Source of the DNA: Taxillus chinensis
Taxonomy: Eukaryota > Streptophyta > Magnoliopsida > Santalales > Loranthaceae
NCBI GenBank assembly: GCA_023512835.1
Contig: CM042092.1
Coordinates: forward strand, 55,207,097 to 55,271,096
DNA: 64,000 bases
Direction: 5' to 3'
Below the pieces are notes generated by a model, which saw nothing but the letters and a program-made list of their open reading frames with translations, was not told the DNA's origin and made no database searches. This document shows, one piece after another, positions 1 to 10,250 of the stretch. A program made the position numbers and the translations under genes. Positions within the stretch are counted from its first letter, which is position 1, and each line of letters opens with the position of its first letter.

Positions 1-1942
1 GGAAAATGTAATATTGATGCATGATTAAAAGGACCCTAGTTGTACGTGGCTCGCTCAATGGGACGTACTCGACGGGGGTGATATATTTCCCATCTTGAGT
101 CTAATACACTATTAGAAATAGGGAATACACGAGGTGTCAAACTCTATCAAAATAGAAAGACTCACTACTTGTATCAATTAAAAATCAAAAGGCAAGTATC
201 TTTAAGTTAGGGTTGGTTATTTTGTTAATTTCGGATGCCTCAAGTGGATCAATCCAAAACAAAACGAAAAATAGTATCCCTGAAAGATTAAAAGGACACT
301 TATTATCGTCGTTAGCTTAGTGGGATGTACTCCACGATTGTAATGTATTTCCTACGCCGAGTTTAATAAACTATTAGAAATATGGAATGCACATGATCAT
401 AAACTCTATCAAAATGGATGAACCCACTATTTATTTCAATTACAAATCAAAAGGATGGCGATTTGGCTAATTGTGGATGTCTCGAATGGATTGATCGAAG
501 ACAAAATAGAATATTCATCGGTGCTTAAAAGGACACTTGTTTGACGTAGTTGGCCTAATGTGATGTTCCGCACAATAGTGAGGTATTACTCATGCCGAGC
601 CTTATTAACCTATTCGCAATAAAGAACACATGACGTCATATCCCTTATCAAAATGGTCAAAGCAACTTTGTTTTGCAATTACAAATCAGAAAGCAAGTAT
701 CTAAGGCTAGGGCTTGTTATTTACTTGATTTCTCATGAGTCAAATGGGTCAATCAAACAAAAAAGCAATATTAACAAAAGATCAAAAGGACACTTGTTAT
801 ACATCATTCGTTCAATGTGAGATACTTCACATTGATGAGGTCTATCCTAAGTCGAGTTTAATACTCCATTAGCGATAAAGAATACACAACGTCACAAGCT
901 CTTTCAAAATGGATCAACCAACTACTTGTTTCAATTACAAATCAAAAGGGTAGTATCGATTGGATCGATGAAAAAGGAAAATGTAATATTGGCGCAAGTT
1001 TAAAAGGACACTAGTTGTAGTGGCTCGCTCAATGTGAAGTACTCCACAGGAGTGATATATTTCCCATGCCGAGTCTAATACATTATTAGAAATAGGAAAT
1101 ACACGAGGTCACAAACTCTATCAAAATAGAAAAACCAACTACTTGTATCAATTAAAAATCATAAGGCAAGTATCTTTAAGTTAGGGTTGGTTATTTAGTT
1201 AATTTCGGATGCATCAAGTGGATCAATCCAAAACATAATGAAAAATAGTATCCTTGAAAGATTAAAAGGACACTTGTTATACGTCGTTAGCTCGGTGGGA
1301 TTTACTCCACGATTGTGATGTATTTCCTACGCCGAGTTTAATAAACTATTAGAAATATGGAATGCACATGGTCATAAACTCTATCAAAATGGATGAACCC
1401 ACTATTTATTTCAATTACAAATCAAAAGGATGACGATTCGGCTAATTGTGGACATCTCGAATGGATCAATCGAAGACAAATCGGAATATTCATCATTGCT
1501 TAAAAGGACACTTGTTTGACGTAGTTCGCCCAATGTGACGTTCTGCACAATAGTGAGGTATTACCCATGCTGAGCCTATTAACCTATTGGCAATAAAGAA
1601 CACACGACGTCATATCCCCTATCAAAATGGTTAAAGCAACTTTTTTTGCAATTACAAATTGGAAGGCAAGTATCTTAGGCTAGTGCTTTTTATTTACTTG
1701 ATTTCTCATGTGTCAAACGGATCAATCAAACAAAAAAGTAATATTAACAAAAGATCAAAAGGACACTTGTTATACGTTATTTGTTCAATGTGAGATACTT
1801 CACATTGAAGTGGTCTTTCCAAAGCCGAGTTTAATACTCCCATAGCGACAAGGAATACGCAACGTTACAAGCTCATTCAAAATGGATCAACCAACTATTT
1901 GTTTAAATTACAAATCAAAAGGGTAGTATCGAGTGGATCGAT
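1..1942. repeat. 975-bp higher-order satellite, two copies
   Basis: A tandem repeat with a period of about 975 bp: the text starting at base 1 recurs at base 976. Each unit holds four related but diverged subunits, each marked by a TTAAAAGGACAC-like anchor. Anchors lie at 25, 288, 525 and 782, and again at 1000, 1262, 1500 and 1755, so subunits are about 263, 237, 257 and 218 bp. Corresponding subunits of the two units match far better than neighbouring subunits do, which defines a higher-order repeat. No coding potential is seen. The array runs off the left edge and stops near 1942, where LINE-derived sequence begins. Confidence 0.9.
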
Positions 1943-1944
1943 TA

Positions 1945-2645
1945 ATGGACTTGGGTGATGGGGATTTAGTGGCTATTGGCGTTGACTATAAATGAGTTCC
2001 TAAGAAGTGTCTTCATTGTCGTGAGTTTGGTCACCTTACTCGTCTTTGTAAGAAGACTCGGATGTGGGTCAAAAGGGGTTCCTCTCGTGGCTGGTGCCAC
2101 TTTAGCCGGCCCCAATGCAGCAACGTGCCGGTCGAGTCCTCTCCCGGCTGGTTATTTTGCTTCAATGTCCGAGCCTCTTGTCGATTCCTCTAAGGTGTTG
2201 GCTCGCGGTGACCTGGTTTCTAGCGAAGGGGCTGTCCTGGGTCTATTGCAAGGCGGTTGCTCTCCAGGTTTGGTCTTGCCCTCTAGGGAGTTTGCGGCGG
2301 TTAATCTAGATTCTAGTGCTGTTCCAGCAGTGGTTTCAGAGCAAATTTGCTCTCCTCTTGCTCTAGACGATGGGGGTTCTGCTGTGCCGGCCCTAATGCA
2401 AGGGGGATGCAGTTTGGTCTTGCCCGCTCGGGAGTTTGTGGTGTTTGAGCCCGGTACTCCCCGGATGGGCTAGTGTCCCCATGGTCGATGCAATTCGGGT
2501 CCCATCACTTCTTCCCTATTTCAGCATATGGTTGATGGGGTTGATAAACCTGTCTAAGCATGCTCGGTGGAATTTGAAGCATAAGGAGAGTCGTAAGAAA
2601 CAAAAGGGGTTGGATTCCCCTTGTACCTTACAGCGTTCTCTATGA
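1945..2645 (+). pseudogene. LINE (L1-type) ORF1 C-terminal remnant
   Basis: This is the end of an L1-type LINE ORF1, a nucleic-acid-binding protein. A CCHC zinc knuckle (C-x2-C-x4-H-x4-C) is encoded at 2008-2049 and followed by a basic stretch with the residues KKTRMWVKR. A low-complexity Pro/Ala/Ser/Gly tail follows, with a twice-used module around QGGCS...LVLP.REF. The frame is interrupted by TGA at 1993-1995. It then shifts to the frame that is open to about 2473, and shifts again to the frame ending with TGA at 2643-2645. The 5' part is missing: the LINE abuts the satellite near 1943, so the ATG at 1945 is probably not the original start. The last codons overlap the next ORF by ATGA, which supports the ORF1-ORF2 assignment. 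It is non-functional. Confidence 0.8.
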
Positions 2646-2857
2646 TTAAGTTTGCCGCTTTGAATATTCGGGGTCTCAATGACCCTATTAAGCAAGTAGA
2701 GGTTCGTTATTTGGTGAAGGTCCATGCTCTTTCCTATGTTGCCTTAATAGAAACTAAGGTTCAACAATGTAATCAAATTACGGTTGTTGCTTCTTTAATG
2801 CGTGGTTGGAAGTTTGTTGACAATTTTGATTGTCATCCTCTGGGGCATATTTGGTTT
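2642..2857 (+). pseudogene. LINE ORF2 endonuclease N-terminus, truncated
   Basis: This is the start of LINE ORF2. The first residues (MIKFAALNIRGLND) match the N-terminal strand of the APE-like endonuclease, with the conserved Asn of the WNxRG/LNIRG motif. An ALIETK motif follows, whose Glu is the metal-binding residue of the family. The ATG overlaps the ORF1 stop as ATGA. The protein ends after about 72 residues because a copia LTR begins at 2858, and no reverse transcriptase is present before the insertion. The rest of the LINE would lie beyond the nested elements and is not seen in the window. Confidence 0.85.
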
Positions 2858-3057
2858 TGTTAAGGAAAGTAAATATGTCAAATGCATAAAATCAGTGATT
2901 TCCTTGATTTATGCTCTATCAAATCATTTCCTTGTATATAGGAATATATATTAGGATATAGATTTAATTTTAAGATCTCACATTGATATTTGTATTCTGT
3001 ATATATGTATCCTTTTCATCAAGTAAATAATATACATAAAATAAACTCTTCTTTTCA
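2858..3057 (+). repeat. Ty1/copia 5' LTR (about 200 bp)
   Basis: A short AT-rich LTR that starts TGTTAAGG and ends TTTTCA. A tRNA-Met primer site follows at once, and a gag-like reading frame lies about 75 bp further on. It interrupts the LINE endonuclease frame exactly at 2858. The target duplication cannot be tested because the 3' LTR is not in the window. The left boundary is inferred from the end of LINE coding similarity plus the TG dinucleotide. Confidence 0.75.
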
Positions 3058-3069
3058 TGGTATTAGAGC
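3058..3069 (+). other. Copia primer binding site (tRNA-iMet)
   Basis: TGGTATTAGAGC directly abuts the CA end of the LTR. It differs by one base from the usual TGGTATCAGAGC site complementary to the 3' end of initiator tRNA-Met, as in most plant copia elements. It would prime minus-strand DNA synthesis. Confidence 0.85.
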
Positions 3070-3130
3070 ACGTTTGCTCCTAACAATCCAATTATAATTT
3101 CTTTTTCTTTTCTCTTTTCAACTGTCATCT

Positions 3131-3938
3131 ATGGCAGAAAATCAAACCAAACGTGAGGCAGAAAAATACAATGATCTAAATGATCCTTTTATCTTTACCA
3201 CTCCGATTAACCTGGAGTTGTGCTTGTCACCTAACTGTTGAATGAAGAAAATTATAGCACTTGGAGTCGTGCCATGCTTATGGCTCTCAGCATCAAAAAT
3301 AAAGAAGGCTTCATCAACAAGACCATTCAAAAACCACCATCTACATCCACCATGGCACTCCAACAATGGATGCATTGCAACAATCTCGTGAAATCCTGGC
3401 TTCTCAATTCAATTTCACACAACATCGGAGCAAGTGTGATATACAATGAGTTTGCGCATGAAATTTGGGCTGACTTGAAAGAGCGGTTTCCACGCATCAA
3501 TAGTGTTCATCTCTTCCATGTCGAAGAAGCAATCCATGATTGCAAATAGGACAATATGACCATTGGTGCTTGTTATGCCAAGCTCAAGGGTCTCTAGGAT
3601 GAACGAGATGCATTGTGCTCTATCCCAACTTGCACTGCAGGTACAATCAAAGAGGTTCTACAATTTCAACAAAGTCAAAAGACTATGAAGTTTCTTATAG
3701 GTCTTAATGACGTATATCTTGCTGTTTGGGGACAGAATCTCCTCATGGATCCACTTCCTACTGTCAACAAGACTTCTTCTCTTATTCTCCAAGATGAGAG
3801 ACAATGAGTTGTGTCAAAGGGCAGTGCACCCATGTCTGACATTACGGCCTTTGCCATAAGGACCAACTCACGAAATTCTGGGAACAAATTCACTCTCAAA
3901 AATCCTCTTCTAAAATGTGAACTTTGTGACAAATTTGG
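3131..3938 (+). pseudogene. Copia gag, broken and interrupted
   Basis: A capsid-type gag of a plant Ty1/copia element. It begins with the ATG at 3131 and needs one frameshift near 3205 to reach the main frame. That frame encodes the NYSTWSRAM motif of the gag N-terminal domain, then the central capsid helices. It runs to the first half of a zinc knuckle: Cys codons at 3916 and 3925, then DKFG. In-frame stops are at 3232 (TAA), 3547 (TAG), 3595 (TAG) and 3805 (TGA). The expected knuckle His codon would start at 3940, but the LTR of another element starts at 3939, so the gene was split exactly there. Protease, integrase and RT are not in the window. Confidence 0.85.
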
Positions 3939-5510
3939 TGTAACGCCCCCAAATTTGAACCTCCAAACCGGGTGCGTTAGCGGAAATTAAATATACAAAT
4001 TTTATATCAATTTCAAACTATTACTTATTTAATCAAACAAACCATTCATTATTACAAATTTCAATCCAAGATCTTTAAGGTTTAGGGGTTTAGAGACTAA
4101 GTATCCATAACCCATTATTACATAACAAAGCACACGAGCAAACAACTTAATAAATCTTTAAAATTTCACACAACTTTATTTTCAAGCACTTCTCGACTCT
4201 TTATCCTAGTTTCTCCATCCCTTAATTACCTGAGGTTGGAAAAGAAATCATAAAAAAAAGGGTGAGCTCAAATAGCCCAGATAAGGGTAAACATAAGTGG
4301 GTAAGGAAAATCATGAAGATATCGAACATAGGAAATACCATATAATATTTGCACATCATACATGATCAACATTTCACAAGGAAATCATAACATGGAAGAT
4401 TATGTTTAGACATCGTATCATAACATTATAACCTAGGTTAACCACCCAGATACCATATCATAACATAACATATTATCAGCTGGATTGACACTCTCCAGTG
4501 ATGTTCTTACCCAATGCATTGGAGGTCTTTCTGGAACCACCCATTATAAACTTACTTTGTCCAAACATAAGAGGTTATAATAACTTTAACATACATAAGA
4601 TGAGGCATATTATAGAATTCCAATAAAACATTCAAGGTTAACAAGGATAACCACGAATATCAAAATGGTTATCTACCCCAATCAATAGCATAGATTACCA
4701 AGAGAGATTAAAAAGAGACTAATCTAATCTTCTCAACAATAAAATGGAATTAAAAAAAATAAGAAACATAAAACTCTTACAATAATAATTTCAAATAAAA
4801 CAAGATAAAGAGGAAGAGAAAAGTGAGAAAAGGAAAAGAAAAACCCTTACAATCCGCTTGTCGTTCTCCGCGTTCTAAACCTTAAAAATATCAAAACACT
4901 AAATTAGCATTAATGCTTGAAAAGTTTAATATCACACATATCTCCTTTATATATATATATATATATATATATATCATACTTTAACTTATATCTTTTAATA
5001 GGCATACCGTGCTTGTTGGGTTGAATATTAATTTGGGTTCCCACTTCTATTGCTGTTCCATATCCTATTTCGATCCCATGCATCATAAGCCTTGAGTTGT
5101 GCACTAATTAGGTTATATGCCTTGAGAGTTTTTGAATAAGATTTACTTCTTGTATTGGGTGAACGGAAAAGATGTTCGATAAGCTTATTTTTCCTACGTG
5201 TCTTCCACCTTAACCATGAGGGGATATTAGACACGGGTCTAAAGGGACGATCAGGGAGGAGATAAGGATGGGGATAGCTTGTGAGGTTGAAGCATTAACA
5301 ATTGGGGTTGCAGAAGAAGAAGGGCGATTGTCGGGGGAATTCATTTTGGAAGTCGTTCCTTACGATCTTCCGCTATCTAGAACCTTAAAAATAAAAATAA
5401 AAACATAAGTTAATATTCTCATCTTTTCACTTGAATTATAGAATGACAATATATGCTATGATAAAATACTATAATTTAAAATCATTACACATGTATATAT
5501 AAATATATAT

Positions 5511-5640
5511 GAGGTGGCAAGGCCAACCATGTATGTATATATACGAGGTGGTACAACCAATCATATAAATAACATATGTAAGGTGGTAAAACCAACCATG
5601 AATATAGTATATATGAGGTGGTAAAACCAACCATATAGAT
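5511..5640 (-). repeat. 35-bp tandem repeat in the LTR, four units
   Basis: Four units begin near 5511, 5545, 5580 and 5615 (spacing 34-35 bp). Each contains GAGGTGGTAAAACCAACC followed by AT-rich sequence. Within a unit, GGTGGT and ACCAACC can pair as a small stem with an A-rich loop. The array lies downstream of the LTR TATA box on the element's strand, so it would be in the transcript leader. The same array is present at about 11808-11935. Confidence 0.8.
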
Positions 5641-5846
5641 CTACATAATAAATAAGAAGTAACTTCAAAATTTCAAAATCTTAAGTATTACCTTTCGTAG
5701 AACTTCGACGCTTGGTAAGTACCAAAAGCAAAAGAGGATTTGAGTAGAGTATTTGGGGTGTTAAGAGGGCTTAAGGGAGTGTTTTGAGAGGGAATTTCGT
5801 GGTGTGGCTTGAGGGATTTGTGCATTAAGAGGAGAGGCAAGACACT

Positions 5847-5857
5847 CCTTATATAGG
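5847..5857 (-). promoter_or_regulatory. TATA box of the LARD 3' LTR
   Basis: On the minus strand this reads CCTATATAAGG, a strong plant TATA box. It lies about two thirds of the way through the LTR, as expected for a U3/R boundary. Transcription would start about 30 bp downstream, near 5815-5820. Confidence 0.65.
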
Positions 5858-6689
5858 CAAGGATGGTAGGTGTAATAGTGTGAAAAATAGTGTACAAATT
5901 GGACTTTGGCATTAAATTAAATTATTTAAAATATATATAACACTTTATTTTCTTCATATTATCTCTTACTAAAAACATGGTTATCTCCTCCTACCATTAA
6001 AAAAATGTTTTAAGACTTTTAAACCTAGAAGGTTCCTTTGGCATCAAAAGTCCACATTGGTGTACTCCCTACTAATTCAATTATAACGTTTTTAATTTTG
6101 TAGTTTTTGACAAATGGCCAATTGTATTGCATTACTAACTCAAATATCTACAAATGGGTATCAATTTTATAATTTTTAAATATGTATAACAAAACTTAAT
6201 GAATTTTAAAGTCATACTAAAATGTTTACCCGTTCATACTGAACCTATGTGTAGTATTTTAAATTCTGGAATTGATTGGCTTCATATTAAATTTTAAAAT
6301 TTCTACACGTTTTAGCTAAGTCATAAATGAACAAATGGGCTTTTGTTTCATGTCAATTGGATCTGTATAATTCAAGTTATGGATTTTTGAATGGGACCTC
6401 CAGAATCTGCCTCATTCAAATTTTTGGGCCTTACCTATGTTTTATACTTTTGGTAAAGTTAAGACTTGTAATACTTACTTACCCATAGTAATTTGGCTTA
6501 AGAAACTAAATAACATAATATATAGCATCTAAACTTTTTATGACATATGAGAAATTATTTTATTTTTTATAACGTATTTAATATTTACGCGGATAAAATA
6601 ATATAATTGCATAATCAATAAACAATAAAGTAAGATAACATTATAGCATAAAATATTATAATCCTAAACATAAACATTAATATCATATT

Positions 6690-6973
6690 CTATGGCCTTC
6701 GTAAAATTTCTTTAATTATATTAGCGTATGTGCGTAGGACATGTTGTGCTTGACGGTAAAGAGCCGCACAACCCTTCATAACATTGTCGTGGTTGTCGCA
6801 CGAATAACCTCAAACTTCTCCCTGTGTCTCGTCGCATTATATTGCAGCCATTGGACACGAGCATTTAGCTCATCTATAGCAAAGCATAGCTTTGTAACTT
6901 CAAGTCGTATTGCTCACCGATCTTCATCGCGTACACTATTCTCGGATGGCAGTACTTGAGAACTTGATGCCAT
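6690..6973 (-). pseudogene. Decayed copy of the 96-codon ORF, inside the LTR
   Basis: Reading from an ATG at 6973-6971 on the minus strand gives MASS, then a DED..R motif. The residues LEVTKLCFAIDEL, an R..W pair and an IRATTT stretch follow, ending in EILRRP and a stop at 6690-6692. This parallels the intact ORF at 7340-7630 from start to stop. It carries internal stops (the first is TGA at 6914-6916) and at least one frame change. It lies inside the 3' LTR, on the other side of the polypurine tract from its intact relative. Function is unknown; the family looks helical and charged. Confidence 0.75.
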
Positions 6974-7243
6974 AACTCTTATTATTATTCTTCTTACTTC
7001 TATACTCTCTTATAAATAAAATCTCATGCTCATACCTATTTATGGAAGTCCAAACAGATACTATTCATAACGGCTACTTACTAGTCACATGCTATTTGAA
7101 TGACTATATTGGGTGCTTATTTTTATCGTGATAATATCTAAAATATCCTTTCTAACTATTGTTAACAATAACATTGTTATTATTTTATTATTATTACTCT
7201 TTAAGTAAGAACTTAAATAGCTAAAAATTTTGCGGGTCTTACA

Positions 7244-7260
7244 TTCTACCCTCCTTAAAG
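7244..7260 (-). other. Polypurine tract of the LARD-like element
   Basis: On the minus strand this reads CTTTAAGGAGGGTAGAA and directly precedes the LTR start TGTAAGACC. It is the expected plus-strand primer site. The upstream GAGGACGAAATTT is a common companion in Tekay-type chromoviruses. Confidence 0.75.
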
Positions 7261-7339
7261 AAATTTCGTCCTCGAAATTATTTCGTACCTTCGTTATCAC
7301 AAAAGCTCATGGTCCCAAGGAGAAAATTATAGTTACTTT

Positions 7340-7630
7340 CTATGGCCTATTCAATATTTCTCGAATTGTATCTGCATAAACCCTGAGGGTTAAGCGAGCT
7401 TCTGCAGCAGAGCCACATTGTCCTTCTGCTAACATTGCCGATGTGGCTGCACGGATGAGATTAGCCCTTTCCCTCATCCTTGTTTGCTCTAATAGTAGCC
7501 AATGATTACGAGTTGTCAGTTCATCTACGGTAAAGAGTAGTCTTGTAATCTCAGCCCGCACCCTTCGTTGATCTTCATCTTGCGTGGTGCTAGATTCGAG
7601 TATATACACATGAGAGTTGGATGATGCCAT
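7340..7630 (-). CDS. Unknown 96-residue helical protein in LARD interior
   Basis: An intact ORF from ATG at 7630 to a stop at 7340, in the element's own orientation and ending about 80 bp before the polypurine tract. The protein is Ser-rich at its N-terminus, then has DEDQRRVRAEITRLLFTVDEL and a long charged segment with many Arg, Glu and Leu. The pattern suggests a single long helix or coiled coil. There is no Cys/His cluster, signal peptide or membrane segment. A second, broken relative sits in the LTR at 6690-6973. Shared residues include the first MASS, DED, T.L.F..DEL and the final EIL.RP. This conservation suggests it was once a real protein, possibly a fragment of gag or a captured coding exon. 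I do not recognise the family. Confidence 0.55.
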   Translation of the reverse strand: MASSNSHVYILESSTTQDEDQRRVRAEITRLLFTVDELTTRNHWLLLEQTRMRERANLIRAATSAMLAEGQCGSAAEARLTLRVYADTIREILNRP

Positions 7631-8037
7631 ATCGTTGCACTGCTTCCTATAAAGATTATCTTCTCCTTCTGTTTATATTTTATATATAGCACTTGCTTAG
7701 AGTACGGCTACTTCAACAATGATAATGATATTATAATCGATATAGGTTCTCAAATGTCAAAATAGACTTGTTCTATCATCAATCAAAATCATATCAATCA
7801 CTTTTTATAGATATAAAATATTGACTAAGATTTGTGGTTTCACATTATAAAACGTGTCCTAGACATTATCACCAATATTATTACTTTCTATTTATTCTGT
7901 TTATGATATCACTCTTAAAAATTCTAGGGTTATACGATGACATAGGGTTAAAAGCATCATTTATTTAAAACAAAATAAAATATGTGAAATAAAATACACC
8001 ATACAGATTTCAAATTATGATAGAGCTAAGCGGTTTT

Positions 8038-8646
8038 CTAGATGTTGTCTAGATTCGATGATCCAGACTTGACTTCCCAAAGGTCCTTTGAAATAGCACC
8101 TTCACGTGTTGGCTTATATGCCTCCATTTTCCTTAGTAGATCCTTGCGCTACGCGCTTACGATGATGATATTCTTTTGTGATGGTTTAATGAAACCTTCT
8201 TCGATGGCAGTATCGATTTGGGCTATAAAGGGGTCGAAAAATCCACCTATATTAAGTAAGCCTATGGGTTTATCATGGATACCTAGTTGAGCCCAGCTGA
8301 CAATTTCCATGAATTCCTCCATAGCTCCAAGGTCTCCAGGAAGTATAATGAAGCAATCAGAGAGTCTAGCGACTTCTTCCTTTCGTTGATAGAGTTCGGA
8401 GATTGCGTTTCCATGCTCTGAATGTGTAGATATATGTCCTCCCGATGAGCGAACGACTTGAGACAAAAGCTCCAGGAGTCCAATAATTTCGTAATTGTAG
8501 ACAACGTCTAACCCTTTAGAGACAAGTTCCTCACCGAGTTCTATGGTTGCGATCTTATAACACTCTTTCTTCCCAATGGTTTTTCCTCCAAGAACACCAA
8601 CTCGTTGGAACCTTGAGTTTCGTGGTAGTTTATAGTAGGAAGCCAT
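8038..8646 (-). pseudogene. LOG-like cytokinin riboside monophosphate phosphoribohydrolase, broken
   Basis: LOG enzymes release active cytokinin bases from riboside 5'-monophosphates in the cytosol. The frame from ATG at 8646 aligns with plant LOG from SRFQRVGVLGG to IIIVSA (165 residues). It hits TAG at 8149-8151, then continues in frame with RKDLLRKMEAYKP to TAG at 8038-8040, matching the usual LOG C-terminus. Strongly kept are QRKEEVAR (87-94) and SWAQLGIHDKPIGLLN (117-132). The active-site motif PGGxGTxEE is PGDLGAMEE (103-111), the YGGG loop is YNYE (50-53), and about 12 residues are missing after SSGGH. So it is probably inactive even apart from the stop. It has no introns, whereas plant LOG genes have several. 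It lies inside the LARD interior in the same orientation, pointing to capture through RNA. Confidence 0.85.
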
Positions 8647-10236
8647 TTTTCAACTAAAGAGAAATTGTTGTCTAGATCTAGAACTATGGAAATGGCGCGT
8701 ACTTCCATTTATAGTGTTATTCGTTGGGGTGGGTAACTTAGCGTGTAAGAAAAAGCAAGCTAAAAGATAACTTGACCGTGTCTTAGAAGCATGGGTGCAT
8801 TAACTTCTACATATAGCAAGAGCATGGGTGAGTGCCTTTGGCGTGCGGTATAAGGCATGCATGATATGGCGTTAACGTGTAGTAAATCTATACCTATGTA
8901 GCTTCAGCGTGCCGCAAGATTGAAGCTAGGATTCTTAACTTAAAGCATGGAACAAGATGATAGATATTTACTTGGGCATTAAAGAAAGGAGTATATATAA
9001 CAAAAATAAAATAACCGTGGTATAAAAATATAAGGGTTACTTAACTTAAAATGGTAACATAAGTTAAACATGGCATGTGATAATAATGAGATTTCATAAG
9101 ATAACTACTTAAATTAAGGGGTCATCATTTATTTGCTTCTCTAACCGAGCATTATAGTCCTTATGTTAAATCGGGCTACTTACTTGTATCTTGCTTGGGA
9201 GGTGGCCTAATGGTGTCACCTTGTTTGAATATTCCGAACGTCTTGGTTCGGTTCCTATGTGTTTCCTGCTGGAGTAGTGGTTGATGATTTGCCACTTACG
9301 AGGCCTGCTTGTTATCTGAGCTGGTTCGAGCCTAATTACATATACCGAATTTGACATGCCTATAATTGTTTTGGGCTATCGATTATTGTAGAAGTAAACG
9401 TGAATTTTAACTTATTATTTAAGTTATATAACTATTATTATTATTAGGTTTTTTTAACCACACATTCATACTTTTATCCCTCAACACGTATTCCTCCATT
9501 ACAAGGCATGCTTCGGCTTCATCATCCCGCACCATCTCGTGCGACACCGGCTTCGTCGGACTGCAGTGAGCATCACCTGACTTCGAATCCTTCTCGTTGG
9601 CGTCGAAGACTCTATGGGTGAGGTGCTTCCCAACCTTGATGACTTGATCTTCTCGCCCTCTAACACTCTAATGAACTAGTTTGCCGATTGTTATCGCTTC
9701 TCTGGCGAGCTTGCTTCTCCTACGACGAGCTTCGAATCCGGCGAACAACCACTCCTTCCCTTCTCTACAAAATGTTTCCACTTGTCAAGATCTTGTTTAC
9801 CGTTCTTGTTATTGTTGTAACTTTCTTATTTTTCATGGACGAGGTGTTTAGTCCAATTTTCATACCGTTCCTAATGACAATCTATCTATTCTATATTATC
9901 GCAATGTTAGTGTGATTTTCTTTATGTAATATTTCGTTATGAAATAATTTGTGTGTTTGTGTGCGATATACTATTATTTTATAGCATGCCAAGTGACGTA
10001 CCTTTCACAAGAGTGTGCTGCCTTAAATTTATTGTGTCTGCTTCACAAAATACACGTTAGTCCATCAATAAATAACATTTTCTAACGATAATCGCATGCG
10101 TTCACTTAAAAGTTTTATTGCTTTTAATTTCTTGCAGCGTGCTATACGTTCTTCGAAATTATCATTCTAAGACCCTCCACTTATGTATCGTACTTCATAT
10201 TTCTAAGACTCAGTCTCTAATCTATACTAAACCATC
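8647..10236 (-). other. LARD interior of unknown content
   Basis: About 1.6 kb between the LOG-like remnant and the primer site. I find no recognisable gag or pol. Bases 9480-9780 are clearly richer in G+C than their surroundings and could be a captured exon or untranslated region, but no frame is convincing. On the plus strand, 9688-9915 can encode 75 residues. Its second half is strongly hydrophobic, with two possible membrane segments (residues 30-50 and 53-75). It runs against the element's direction and has no known relative, so it may be chance. A 63-codon minus-strand ORF at 9166-9357 is also unidentified. Confidence 0.4.
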
Positions 10237-10248
10237 GCTCTGATACCA
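10237..10248 (-). other. LARD primer binding site (tRNA-iMet)
   Basis: On the minus strand this reads TGGTATCAGAGC, a perfect match to the usual initiator tRNA-Met primer site, two bases inside the 5' LTR end. It fixes the element's orientation as minus. Confidence 0.92.
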
Positions 10249-10250
10249 AC

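Larger units (their letters stand above)
3939..7243 (-). repeat. 3' LTR of the LARD-like element (3.3 kb)
   Basis: On the minus strand this begins TGTAAGACCCG and ends GGGGGCGTTACA. Bases 3939-6370 match 10251-12667 almost throughout, which establishes it as an LTR. The part from 6371 to 7243 has no partner because the other LTR runs into the gap. The LTR holds a TATA box, a 35-bp tandem array, a (TA)n run near 4947-4974 that differs in length between the two LTRs, and a decayed copy of the interior 96-codon ORF. A 74-codon ORF at 5688-5912 is retained in both LTRs but lies across the predicted transcript start and has no recognisable domain. Confidence 0.85.

Noticed and set aside
1..1942. 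Common origin of the 975-bp and 521-bp satellites
   Set aside because: Both are AT-rich with subunits of similar length, but I could not find a shared block longer than chance.
4947..4974. (TA)n run as a regulatory element
   Set aside because: It is a simple microsatellite whose length differs between the two LTRs; no function can be supported.
8149..8646. Functional LOG enzyme
   Set aside because: The nucleotide-binding and catalytic loops are altered, about 12 residues are missing, and a stop cuts the C-terminus.
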